The notes below the pieces were generated by a model. That model was not told where the DNA came from, did no database searches, and was given only the letters and a program-made list of their open reading frames with translations. Both the position numbers and the translations under genes were made by a program. Positions 1 to 6,067 of a DNA stretch of 6,932 bases are shown here, in pieces. Source of the stretch: Alphaproteobacteria bacterium (GTDB lineage: Bacteria > Pseudomonadota > Alphaproteobacteria > Micropepsales > Micropepsaceae); assembly GCA_015654715.1 (NCBI GenBank), contig JAATGK010000196.1, positions 1-6,932 on the forward strand, written 5' to 3'. How positions within the stretch are numbered: the first letter of the stretch is position 1; each line of letters starts with the position of its first letter.

Positions 1-64
1 CAACGGGTTCGGGTGTGTATTCGCGCACCGCACGCCGGGTTTGAATCGCCTGATTGAGTTCCAT
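1..64 (-). CDS. Nitroreductase family protein, N-terminal fragment (runs off left edge)
   Basis: Only the first 21 codons are present; the gene continues beyond position 1. The reading begins with ATG at 64-62 and contains TRRAVREYTPEPV (residues 9-21). This is the usual opening of FMN-dependent nitroreductases: an alpha helix followed by the RRxVRxYxPxPV segment, whose arginines contact the FMN phosphate. Family members reduce nitroaromatics, quinones or related electrophiles with NAD(P)H as cytosolic dimers. A strong Shine-Dalgarno, AGGTGAT, lies 3 bases before the ATG and supports this start over the out-of-frame ATG at 69. Repeat copy A begins 13 bases upstream of the start. The gene points the same way as the flavin reductase and efflux operon. 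Substrate cannot be judged from 21 residues. Confidence 0.72.
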   Translation of the reverse strand, partial: MELNQAIQTRRAVREYTPEPV

Positions 65-76
65 TCCATCACCTAT

Positions 77-171
77 CTCGAGCGTTTCATGGAAGCAATG
101 AAACGCTCTCGATTCTTTGTTTGTCGCGCTTTCGGACGGAAAACCGGCTTCCACTTTTCCTGAAAACGCTC
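77..171 (+). repeat. Dispersed intergenic palindromic repeat, copy A
   Basis: First of three related ~100-bp intergenic repeats, all in the same orientation. The 5' part is a perfect 11-bp hairpin (80-90 with 98-108, arms GAGCGTTTCAT/ATGAAACGCTC) with a 7-base loop. The 65-base tail (107-171) matches the tail of copy B at 61 of 65 positions by hand alignment. The tail ends in AACGCTCT, which repeats the stem arm, so the unit is bounded by short inverted repeats. Copy A lacks the inner GTTTC-GCG-GAAAC hairpin of copies B and C and is therefore shorter. It sits just 5' of the nitroreductase start. No coding potential is evident, and there is no transposase, so it is either a MITE-like or a REP-like element. 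Confidence 0.85.
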
Positions 172-177
172 TAACCA

Positions 178-196
178 CAGTCGACAGGGCCGACTG
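178..196. other. Small inverted repeat (possible operator or hairpin)
   Basis: CAGTCG-7 bases-CGACTG is a perfect 6-bp inverted repeat in the gap between the flavin reductase stop and repeat A. It lies about 115-130 bases upstream of the nitroreductase start. It could be a regulator site for that gene or a weak hairpin; no T-tract follows it on either strand. A 6-bp palindrome is easily found by chance, so this is recorded only as a candidate. The rest of 197-330 shows no gene, convincing promoter or terminator. Confidence 0.25.
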
Positions 197-330
197 ACGC
201 AAAATTACGCGCAACCCACCGTCGCCTAGATTAGCACTCTATCGGCCCGGAGGTGTGCCGCTTTGGCTCGGATCAATGCGACAATTTCAGACTGGCTGTG
301 CTGCGGGCATTCGCTCGGTACACCAGAAAA

Positions 331-873
331 TTATATTCCGCTTGGGAGTTTGGAACGCATCATCTTTTTCCGGTCGAACCGGCGCCCATCGACGACAAAC
401 GTGCCGTCCCCAACGGCATGGATTGTTCTTTTTTCCTTGCGGGAGGCGTCAACATAGGCGGCAACACCTTCGAGGATGACGATGTTGTAGCGGTCGACGG
501 TGTCGATCACCCGGCACTCGATATTTGCCAGACACTCTTTGATCAGCGGCGCGCGAACATGTTTGGCCTTCACCCGGGTGAGCCCGAACTTTTCAAACTT
601 ATCCGTATCGCTTCCCGAGCAGGTTCCGATGCCGACGGCCGTGTCGATCTGGTCCACCGTCGGGAGCGAAATCACGCATTCCTTGGTTTCCATGAGCGCG
701 GCATAGGAATGGTTCCAAGGCCCGGTCGTAAGGGCAAACGACGCCGAAAAATCCAGCACCATGGTCCAGGTGATGGTCATGATATTGTCTTTTTGACCAT
801 CATTCGTCGTGACCAGGATAACCGGCCCCGGTTCTATCAGCGTGAACGCTTTGCTGAGCGGTAGAGTCTTCAT
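331..873 (-). CDS. Flavin reductase-like (FMN-binding split-barrel) protein
   Basis: A complete 180-residue protein of the length expected for the flavin reductase-like domain family (RutF/DIM6-NTAB type, COG1853). Near the N-terminus the pattern PGPVILVTT (residues 15-23), then N30-IMTITW-T37, matches the conserved strand-loop in which these proteins bind the FMN phosphate and isoalloxazine ring. A second conserved segment, the G-x-C-SGSDTDKFEKFGLT stretch (83-99), and a closing LPSGI complete the fold. Members are cytosolic homodimers that reduce free FMN/FAD with NAD(P)H, or act as flavoproteins of unknown substrate; the substrate here is not deducible. The Shine-Dalgarno is weak (TGTGGAACC). 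Repeat B begins 18 bases upstream of the start, and the efflux operon ends 186 bases upstream on the same strand, so read-through expression is possible. The protein has no signal peptide or membrane segment. Confidence 0.85.
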   Translation of the reverse strand: MKTLPLSKAFTLIEPGPVILVTTNDGQKDNIMTITWTMVLDFSASFALTTGPWNHSYAALMETKECVISLPTVDQIDTAVGIGTCSGSDTDKFEKFGLTRVKAKHVRAPLIKECLANIECRVIDTVDRYNIVILEGVAAYVDASRKEKRTIHAVGDGTFVVDGRRFDRKKMMRSKLPSGI

Positions 874-890
874 CGGCGGGTTCCACAGGC

Positions 891-993
891 CTAGAGCGTT
901 TCGCCGTTTCGCGGAAACAATGAAGCGCTCTAGATTCTTTGCTTGTCGCGCTTTCGGACGGAAAACCGGATTCCACTTTTCCTGAAAGCGCTC
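891..993 (+). repeat. Dispersed intergenic palindromic repeat, copy B
   Basis: Second copy of the repeat. The outer stem is CTAGAGCGTTTC (891-902) with GAAGCGCTCTAG (922-933), with one T-G pair. Nested inside is a second hairpin, GTTTC-GCG-GAAAC (906-918). The 65-base tail (929-993) is nearly identical to copy A and matches copy C at 52 of 65 positions, and it ends with another GCGCTC arm. It fills most of the 186 bases between the stop of the MFS pump gene and the start of the flavin reductase gene. Any flavin reductase transcript beginning upstream would carry the folded repeat in its leader, read as the reverse complement. Confidence 0.88.
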
Positions 994-1010
994 GATGCAA
1001 CACCGCTTGC

Positions 1011-1039
1011 AGTTTATCGCTGGGCGCTTCGAAGCCCAA
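1011..1039 (-). promoter_or_regulatory. Weak candidate promoter for the flavin reductase gene
   Basis: On the minus strand TTGGGC (1039-1034) is followed, after 17 bases, by TAAACT (1016-1011). Both hexamers are poor sigma-70 matches (3/6 and 4/6), so this may be chance. It lies downstream of the pump gene stop and upstream of repeat B, the only place for a separate flavin reductase promoter outside the repeat. The same stretch contains an imperfect hairpin (1020-1040, TGGGC/GCCCA arms) without a T-tract on the minus strand, which at best would be a weak terminator for the operon. Confidence 0.2.
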
Positions 1040-1059
1040 GGTCTTTTACGAGCACAACC

Positions 1060-2613
1060 TCATCCAGCGTCGGCGGCTGGTGCATCGCTGATCGACCGGT
1101 GGGTCAGCCAGATAACGCCGATCATGGCGAGGCAGGCAAAGCCGGCAAACCAGAACACGTCGTTGAGTGCGATCAGATAAGCCTGATCCACCATCCTTTG
1201 CGTCAACATACCGAGACCGCGGAGTGGCGACACGCCATGGGCCTGCAAGCCATTGATGGCGCCCCGCAGCGTCGGATTGAACTGCGTCGGCGTTTCCGCG
1301 AGACGCGATTGATGCAGGGCCTCGCGCCGGTCCCAAAATGTGTTCATCAGCGAGGCGGCAAATCCGCCGCCGGTGATGCGGGCAAAATTGGCAATGCCGG
1401 AGGCGGCAGGGATATCCCTGGGTGCGACGCCTTCGAGACAGATGGTCAAGAGCGAAATCATGAAGACGCTGAGGGCCATGCCTTGCACCAGCAACGGCAA
1501 GGTGAGCGCCCAGTAATCGGCATCATCGGTGTAACCGGCCCGCATAAAGAAGGAGACGGCGAGCAGCAGGAACGACGCGGTTGCCGCGATACGCGCATCG
1601 GTGCGGCCAAGCAGACGCGCGCAGACGGGCGTCAAAAGCACAGCCACCATACCACTTGGCGCCAGCACCAAGCCGGCCCAGGTGGCGGTATAGCTAACAT
1701 GAACTTGCAGCCACAGCGACTGCACTACGATGGTGGCGAAGAAGAGCCCGAAACCGAGACAAAGGGCGAGCGTTCCGAATGCGAAGTTGCGGTTGCGGAA
1801 CAAGGACAAATCGACGATCGGGTGGTTGTCCGTCCATTCCCAGATCACCCAGGCCACAAATCCGATTGCGCTGACGATCGCGAACATCGTGATCGCAGAC
1901 GAGGCGAACCAGTCGGCGTTCTTGCCGTTATCGAGCATCACCTGCAGCGAGCCGACCCACACCACCAAAAGCGCCAGCCCGATCGCGTCGATCGGCAGCT
2001 TGCGGGTGGCCGTCTCGCGCGCCACCAGGTGTCGCCAGCAGATTGCGCAGCAGAACAGGCCTATCGGCACGTTGATGAAGAAAATCCAGCCCCAGTGGAA
2101 ATTGTCCGAAATGTAGCCGCCAAGGATCGGACCCGCGACCGGTGCCACCAATGTGGTAATCGACCAAATGCCGATCGCGGTCGAACGGCGTTGCGGCGGA
2201 AAAATCGAAATCAGGAGTGCTTGCGAGCCCGGAATGACCGGACCGGAGACCGCACCTTGCAGCACGCGAAAGAAGATCAGCACCGGCAAATTCCAGGCCA
2301 TCCCGCAAAGGAACGAGGCGATGGTGAAAGCCCCGAGCGAAAAGACAAAGGTGCGGACCACACCGAAGCGGTTCATCAGCCAGCCGGTCAGCGGCACCGA
2401 AACGCCGTTAGATACGGCGAACGACGTAATGACCCAGGTCCCTTGATCGGTCGAGGAACCAAGATTGCCGGCAATGGTCGGCAGCGAAACATTGGCGATC
2501 GTCGTATCGAGCACCTGGGTGAAGGTGCCGAGTGCCAAGGCCAGGGCCGTGATCGCCAGCATCGCGCCTTTGAGCGGAGGGGCCGCTGCCGAAGACGAAC
2601 CGGCGCTACTCAT
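1060..2613 (-). CDS. emrB: EmrB/QacA-type (DHA2) MFS multidrug efflux permease
   Basis: A 517-residue inner-membrane protein, close to the 512 residues of E. coli EmrB, with the many hydrophobic spans of a 14-TM DHA2 transporter. Family motifs are visible in order: LDTTIANVSLP (35-45, the DHA2 motif with Asp36 in TM1), GWLMNRFGVVR (77-87, motif A), FRVLQGAVSG (115-124, motif B with Arg116), and PVAGPILGG (158-166, antiporter motif C), followed by WGWIFFINVPIG (174-185). It should use the proton gradient to expel hydrophobic or amphipathic toxicants through the adaptor and outer-membrane channel encoded just upstream. Its ATG overlaps the adaptor stop as ATGA, with GAGG as Shine-Dalgarno eight bases away. 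It is the last gene of the four-gene operon. The substrate cannot be read from sequence. Confidence 0.95.
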   Translation of the reverse strand: MSSAGSSSAAAPPLKGAMLAITALALALGTFTQVLDTTIANVSLPTIAGNLGSSTDQGTWVITSFAVSNGVSVPLTGWLMNRFGVVRTFVFSLGAFTIASFLCGMAWNLPVLIFFRVLQGAVSGPVIPGSQALLISIFPPQRRSTAIGIWSITTLVAPVAGPILGGYISDNFHWGWIFFINVPIGLFCCAICWRHLVARETATRKLPIDAIGLALLVVWVGSLQVMLDNGKNADWFASSAITMFAIVSAIGFVAWVIWEWTDNHPIVDLSLFRNRNFAFGTLALCLGFGLFFATIVVQSLWLQVHVSYTATWAGLVLAPSGMVAVLLTPVCARLLGRTDARIAATASFLLLAVSFFMRAGYTDDADYWALTLPLLVQGMALSVFMISLLTICLEGVAPRDIPAASGIANFARITGGGFAASLMNTFWDRREALHQSRLAETPTQFNPTLRGAINGLQAHGVSPLRGLGMLTQRMVDQAYLIALNDVFWFAGFACLAMIGVIWLTHRSISDAPAADAG

Positions 2614-3776
2614 TGCACCGCCCTCAGGGTGTTCTCCTTCAGGATTTGCGCGACCAGCTTGTCAGCATCCTTGTCGGCCGTGTCGGCAATGCCAGCGCCA
2701 TTCAGCGGGTGCACAGTCGAACCCAGCGCCGACCCGCCAGTGTTACGGTGATCGACGCTGATTTTTACCGACAATCCCAGGCGCAAGGGATGCGCGCGCA
2801 CTTCGTTCGGATCGAGCGCGATGCGGACCGGCACCCGCTGCACGATCTTGATCCAATTGCCCGACGCGTTTTGCGGCGGCAGCAATGCGAAGGTGTTGCC
2901 GCTGCCGGCCCCGAGCCCGGCCACGACACCGTGGTAATCGACCGAGCTACCATAGGTGTCGGCCGTGACCGTCACCGGTTGCCCGACCCGCATGTCGGAA
3001 AGCTGGATTTCCTTGAAGTTGGCATCCACCCACACCGCGTCGAGCGGAATGATGGCCATTAAGGGCGTACCGGCGGCGACGTGTTGACCGATTTGCACAG
3101 TGCGCTGCGCCACCGCACCGGCCGACGGTGCCGCGATCCGACAATGTGCCAGGGAAAGGGCTGCACTCTTCAACTTGGCAATCGCCACCAGAACGGCCGG
3201 ATTGGTGGCCGTCGTCGTGCCCGACACGACACTTTCGGCTTCGGCCAGCGCGTTCTTCGCAGCTTGTTCTTGGGCGCGGGCGACCACCGCCGCATCGCGG
3301 GCGTGGGCGGCATCTTCGGCGGAAATGGCACCGTCTTTCGCCGGCTGCTCGCGGCGTTTGAGGTCGGCTTCAGCTTGTACTGCTTTGGTGGAAGCATTGG
3401 CGTAAAGGGCCTGCAACTCGGCAACTTTGGCAAAGCCAGCCTGCACGTCGCGCACGGTGCGCGCCAAGTCCGCTTTGGCCGCTTCGAACTGGACCTCGTC
3501 CGCCGCCGGGTCGAGTTCCACCAGGAGCTGTCCGCGCGCCACGTTTTCGGTGTTGTCGGCATGCAGTGCCAGAACGGTTCCGGCTTCGCGGGCCGTGACC
3601 ACGATCACGTCGCCCGCCACATAGGCGTCGTCGGTGGACTCAAAATGGCGGCCGTAGAACAGCCACCAGCCGCCCCAAAGAATGGCCCCGGCCGCGACCA
3701 CGGCACCGAGGATCATCAAGCCGCGACGGCGTTGGGTCTGCTTGTCGGTGGACGGAGCCAAAGATGGTTCGCTCAT
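2610..3776 (-). CDS. emrA: EmrA/HlyD-family periplasmic adaptor of the efflux pump
   Basis: A 388-residue membrane fusion protein (E. coli EmrA: 390). It has a short cytoplasmic basic N-terminus (QRRR), one membrane anchor (about 19-41), and the first half of the lipoyl/barrel region beginning ESTDDAYVAGD (46-56). An alanine-rich alpha-helical hairpin spans about 92-210, followed by the second lipoyl half, APSAGAVAQRTVQIGQHV (216-233). The EmrA-specific beta barrel shows DANFKEIQLSDMRVGQPV (251-268) and NASGNWIKIVQRVPVRI (303-319). It bridges the MFS permease to the outer-membrane channel. The start at 3776 is chosen because its ATG overlaps the stop of the lipoprotein gene (ATGA), has AAAGG upstream, and matches family length. 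The frame stays open a further 277 codons upstream, but that stretch is antiparallel noise within the lipoprotein gene. Confidence 0.95.
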   Translation of the reverse strand: MSEPSLAPSTDKQTQRRRGLMILGAVVAAGAILWGGWWLFYGRHFESTDDAYVAGDVIVVTAREAGTVLALHADNTENVARGQLLVELDPAADEVQFEAAKADLARTVRDVQAGFAKVAELQALYANASTKAVQAEADLKRREQPAKDGAISAEDAAHARDAAVVARAQEQAAKNALAEAESVVSGTTTATNPAVLVAIAKLKSAALSLAHCRIAAPSAGAVAQRTVQIGQHVAAGTPLMAIIPLDAVWVDANFKEIQLSDMRVGQPVTVTADTYGSSVDYHGVVAGLGAGSGNTFALLPPQNASGNWIKIVQRVPVRIALDPNEVRAHPLRLGLSVKISVDHRNTGGSALGSTVHPLNGAGIADTADKDADKLVAQILKENTLRAVQ

Positions 3777-5200
3777 GGCATGCGGCCTTTCTCTGAATCG
3801 GGTTTGCCCTCCGGCGCGAAACCGCCGCCCACGGCGACGATCAGCGCCACGCGCTGGCTGGCGGAGGCCGATTGAAGGGCAATCTGTTTCTGCCGTTCCG
3901 AAAACAGCGTTCCGCGCGCAGCAAGATTGTCGGTTTCCGGCGACAGGCCGTTGTGGACTCGGCTGGCGGCAAGAGCCTGTTTTTGCTCGGCCGCCGCAAC
4001 CGCGGCGGTCTGATCGGCAAGCTGGTCTGTCAGCGACTTCACCTCCGTTCCGGCATCGGCGGCCTCGCGGATCGCCGCGACAACCGTGGCGTTGTAGCTC
4101 GCTGTCGCGGCATCGAGATCGGCGGTGGCGCCGGCATATTCCGCCCGGAGACGACCGGCATCGAAGAGCGGCAAGTGGAGCGCCGGACCGCCGCCATAAG
4201 TAATAGTATTGGGCGCGAACATGTTGGTGAAGCCAAGGGCCGCCCACCCCGCGGCGGCGGAGAGGTTCACATTCGGAAAGAACGCGGTGTAGGCGATTTT
4301 GCGTCCCTGCACGGCAGCTTCCACCCGCGCGGCGGCGGCCAACACATCCGGGCGCTGCGCGATCAGATCGGCGGGCAGGTTTTCTGGTACCGGAACGGCG
4401 TTCGCCGGATCGAGTGTCGGACGGGCGATCGTCTGATAGACATCGGCACCACGTCCGATCAGCGCCGCCAGAGCATGTACCGTACGATCGCGGTCGGCCT
4501 GGCACGCCGAATCCGCCGCCTTTGCGGCCGCCAGTGCCTGTTCGGCGGACTGCAAACCGCTGCGGCTGTCGAGGCCGCTTTGCACGCGCGACCCGGCCAG
4601 TTTCCATTCGCGACCGCGCAACGTCACAATTTCGCCGGTCACGTCGCAGGTACGGTACGCTGCGACAAGCGCGATATAGGACTGCGAAACCGCCCCGGCC
4701 AGCGCCTGCCTCGCCGCCTCGGCATCGAGCTTTGCGGCCTTGGCCTGATTGCCCGCCGCGGCGACGATAGCACTCTCACGACCCCAGAGATCGATGTCCC
4801 ACGACAGCCCGCCTTCGACCGTACCAATCCATTGCGTGGAGCCGGCATAAGGCGGCGGATAGGTATAGTGGTTGCTCAGTACGGCGCGTTCTTCGCTGGC
4901 GTCGAGGCTGACCTGCGGCCAGGTTGCGGCCCGCTCGGCTGCCAATCCGGCGGCGGCCGAGCGCATCCGGGCCAAGGCCACGGCGAGTGACGGGTTGCCG
5001 GCAAAAGCCTCCGCTATCAAGCGATCGAGTTGCTCATCGCCAAAGCCTTTCCACCAATCGAGCGCCGGGCGGCTGTCGCTGCTTTTGTCGAGACCGAGAT
5101 CGGCCACAGCCAGCACGTGCCCCGACGGCTCGGTGGGTGGCGCCTCCACGCAAGCCGACAGGAGAAGGCATGACGCCAGCACACCTCTCGCGTATTTCAT
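3773..5200 (-). CDS. NodT/OprM-family outer-membrane efflux lipoprotein
   Basis: A 475-residue TolC-like outer-membrane factor. The N-terminus is a lipoprotein signal peptide with lipobox LSAC (14-17), so Cys17 is the likely lipidated residue. Family hallmarks follow: DWWKGFGDEQLDRLIAEAF (48-66), SWDIDLWGR (133-141, first outer-membrane strand region), and a long alanine-rich coiled-coil stretch (142-250). The second structural repeat carries LPADLIAQRPDVLAAAARVE (275-294) and AFFPNVNLSAAAG (306-318). It should trimerise into the outer-membrane exit duct for the EmrAB-type pump. The Shine-Dalgarno GGAGGGG lies in the last codons of the regulator gene, and the ATG overlaps that gene's stop. 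The stop overlaps the adaptor start in the same way. Enteric EmrAB relies on the distantly encoded TolC; here the channel is part of the operon. Confidence 0.94.
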   Translation of the reverse strand: MKYARGVLASCLLLSACVEAPPTEPSGHVLAVADLGLDKSSDSRPALDWWKGFGDEQLDRLIAEAFAGNPSLAVALARMRSAAAGLAAERAATWPQVSLDASEERAVLSNHYTYPPPYAGSTQWIGTVEGGLSWDIDLWGRESAIVAAAGNQAKAAKLDAEAARQALAGAVSQSYIALVAAYRTCDVTGEIVTLRGREWKLAGSRVQSGLDSRSGLQSAEQALAAAKAADSACQADRDRTVHALAALIGRGADVYQTIARPTLDPANAVPVPENLPADLIAQRPDVLAAAARVEAAVQGRKIAYTAFFPNVNLSAAAGWAALGFTNMFAPNTITYGGGPALHLPLFDAGRLRAEYAGATADLDAATASYNATVVAAIREAADAGTEVKSLTDQLADQTAAVAAAEQKQALAASRVHNGLSPETDNLAARGTLFSERQKQIALQSASASQRVALIVAVGGGFAPEGKPDSEKGRMP

Positions 5201-5694
5201 TTGCCCCTCCGCTTGGCCTCGGCCGGCGGTTGTTCGGCCGGCGCCGCCTTCAGCTTGTCGACCAGCCGGCTTAATTGGCTCATCAGTTTGGCGAGTTCGG
5301 CGGGCGGCAGATCACCCAGCAGATCGGCGTGGAAACTCGCTGCCGTCGCGGCACAGCGATGGATCATCGCCTTGCCGGCCGCCGTCACGGCCAGATCGAC
5401 AACGCGGCGATCCTCGGTGCTGCGTTCGCGCGAGAGAAACCCCCGCTGCTCCAACTGGTCGATCAACCGCGTCGTAGCGCCGGCATCATGGCCAAGAAAT
5501 CGCGCCACGTCGGCGGCCGTGTGGGTCTCGTGCGCATTCAAGGAAACCAGCGCCAGAAATTGTGAAAAGTTGACGGCTTCGCCGGTAAACCGCGTCTCGA
5601 TGTTCTCGACCATCAACTGCAGCAACCGCCGCACGAGGTAGCCGAAAGAACCGATACCGAAAAAAAGGGGATTGAACTCGGAAGGATTTGCCAT
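5197..5694 (-). CDS. MarR-family transcriptional regulator, probable repressor of the efflux operon
   Basis: A 165-residue protein of typical MarR length. A winged helix-turn-helix occupies about 57-110: HTAADVARFLGHDAG leads into the recognition helix ATTRLIDQLEQRGF (73-86), followed by the wing with TEDRRVVDL (93-101), where the DRR motif is the family hallmark. Flanking helices (1-50 and 105-150) form the dimer interface. The C-terminal tail is basic and proline/alanine rich. It is the first gene of the operon, as EmrR is in E. coli emrRAB, and its stop overlaps the next start (ATGA). An operator-like tandem repeat overlaps its own promoter, so autorepression relieved by a phenolic or drug-like ligand is the likely mode; the ligand is unknown. 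The Shine-Dalgarno is modest (AGGTCGGA). Confidence 0.93.
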   Translation of the reverse strand: MANPSEFNPLFFGIGSFGYLVRRLLQLMVENIETRFTGEAVNFSQFLALVSLNAHETHTAADVARFLGHDAGATTRLIDQLEQRGFLSRERSTEDRRVVDLAVTAAGKAMIHRCAATAASFHADLLGDLPPAELAKLMSQLSRLVDKLKAAPAEQPPAEAKRRGK

Positions 5695-5707
5695 GGCGTC
5701 CGACCTA

Positions 5708-5737
5708 TTAACTGCCTAGACAATAGCTGCCTAAGCA
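5708..5737 (-). promoter_or_regulatory. Tandem 15-bp operator for the MarR regulator
   Basis: Two adjacent 15-base direct repeats on the minus strand, TGCTTAGGCAGCTAT (5737-5723) and TGTCTAGGCAGTTAA (5722-5708), agree at 11 of 15 positions. Each begins with a near-palindromic 10-mer, TGyyTAGGCA, as expected for a dimeric winged-helix protein. Alternatively the two read as one inverted repeat, TAGGCA-5 bases-TGTCTA. The repeats cover the promoter spacer, the -10 and the probable start site, so occupancy would block RNA polymerase. Assignment to the adjacent MarR protein is inferred from position. Confidence 0.62.
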
Positions 5738-5749
5738 TCGTTCTGTCAA
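5720..5749 (-). promoter_or_regulatory. Sigma-70-type promoter of the marR-efflux operon
   Basis: On the minus strand a perfect -35 TTGACA (5749-5744) is followed, after 18 bases, by TATTGT (5725-5720), a 4/6 match to the -10. The expected start site is near 5713, giving a leader of about 18-20 bases before the regulator ATG at 5694. No other good promoter is visible between here and the start, and the gene overlaps downstream imply that this one drives all four genes. The operator repeats lie over its spacer, -10 and start site. Confidence 0.7.
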
Positions 5750-5793
5750 GACGCCCTGTAGGGCATGGCCGGAGCCGGCGAAAACATCTCCGC

Positions 5794-5830
5794 AAAAATG
5801 CCGCCTCCAGCAGGGTTTGGCGGCGTTTTT
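5794..5830 (+). terminator. Strong hairpin with T-tracts on both strands (intrinsic terminator or attenuator)
   Basis: AAAAATGCCGCC (5794-5805) pairs with GGCGGCGTTTTT (5819-5830) across a 13-base loop. In plus-strand RNA all 12 pairs form (one G-U, at 5799/5825) and the run ends in five U. In minus-strand RNA the same pair becomes an A-C mismatch, though five U still follow. Plus-strand termination is therefore favoured. It lies in the divergent gap, 45 bases upstream of the efflux promoter -35, and points towards ilvD, so it may stop antisense transcripts leaving the operon or attenuate a long ilvD leader. Two small palindromes precede it (5753-5764 GCCCT/AGGGC; 5768-5779 GCCGG/CCGGC). Confidence 0.6.
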
Positions 5831-5953
5831 CCAAAAAAATTCAGCGCGATAGCGCGACAAGCCCGGCGGCTGTTGTACGGTAATCGGGAATCTCAGCGCC
5901 GGTAAGAATTGTCCCAGAAACAAAGGCTCTTGTTGCGCGGCAACTGCAGCAGT
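5831..5953. other. Intergenic stretch without a recognisable gene
   Basis: Between the hairpin and repeat C I see no supported coding region on either strand. There are only small inverted repeats: GCGC-GATA-GCGC (5844-5855) and GTTGC-GCG-GCAAC (5932-5944). No convincing promoter is visible, although one for ilvD would be expected here or within the repeat. Confidence 0.4.
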
Positions 5954-6060
5954 CCTAGAGCATCTCACCGTTTCGCGGAAACGACGAAATGCTCTAGGTT
6001 CTTTGTTTATCGCGCTTCATGGCCGAAAGCCGGATTCCACTTTTCGGTGAAGCGCTCTCG
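5954..6060 (+). repeat. Dispersed intergenic palindromic repeat, copy C
   Basis: Third and most diverged copy. The outer stem is a perfect 10-bp match, CCTAGAGCAT (5954-5963) with ATGCTCTAGG (5989-5998). The nested hairpin CGTTTC-GCG-GAAACG (5969-5983) is kept and even extended by one pair relative to copy B. The tail (5993-6057) matches copy B at 52 of 65 positions and ends in GCGCTC. Relative to copies A and B the outer stem has changed CG to CA on one arm and CG to TG on the other, so pairing is preserved. It ends 30 bases before the ilvD start. Confidence 0.87.
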
Positions 6061-6061
6061 T

Positions 6062-6067
6062 TAGAAT
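6062..6067 (+). promoter_or_regulatory. Possible -10 element for ilvD at the edge of repeat C
   Basis: TAGAAT matches the sigma-70 -10 consensus at 5 of 6 positions and lies directly after repeat C, which would put the start site near 6074 with a leader of about 17 bases. No good -35 sits at the right distance; the best is the CTTTTC segment at 6040-6045 inside the repeat tail. The element is therefore tentative, and ilvD may instead be transcribed from further upstream. Confidence 0.28.

Noticed and set aside
231..257. TTAGCACTC half-site resembling a CIRCE (HrcA) element
   Set aside because: The left arm matches, but the sequence 9 bases further on is not GAGTGCTAA, and no chaperone gene follows.
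1020..1040. Hairpin downstream of the pump gene as operon terminator
   Set aside because: Arms are only about 5 bp with a bulge, and no T-tract follows on the minus strand; the T-rich side faces the wrong direction.
943..2751. 602-codon open frame on the plus strand
   Set aside because: It lies antisense to the clearly recognisable MFS pump gene, its translation is rich in Arg/His/Gln/Gly without any domain pattern, and it begins inside repeat B. It is a shadow frame caused by GC-rich codon use.
3777..4607. Upstream extension of the adaptor frame to a 665-residue protein
   Set aside because: The extra 277 codons overlap the outer-membrane lipoprotein gene in another frame and give an Arg/Gly/Cys-rich nonsense sequence. 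The internal ATG at 3776 matches family length and the ATGA overlap.
5765..5905. 46-codon plus-strand open frame upstream of ilvD (possible leader peptide)
   Set aside because: It runs through the hairpin, has no proper Shine-Dalgarno, and contains no cluster of Ile, Leu or Val codons of the kind an ilv attenuator would need.
5708..5968. 86-codon minus-strand open frame in the divergent gap
   Set aside because: It starts within repeat C, crosses the terminator hairpin and the marR promoter and operator, and has no recognisable domain.
77..6060. Three similar repeats considered as CRISPR, or as ends of a composite transposon
   Set aside because: Spacing is hundreds to thousands of bases, the units are ~100 bp palindromic elements, and there is no cas gene, transposase or integrase in the window.
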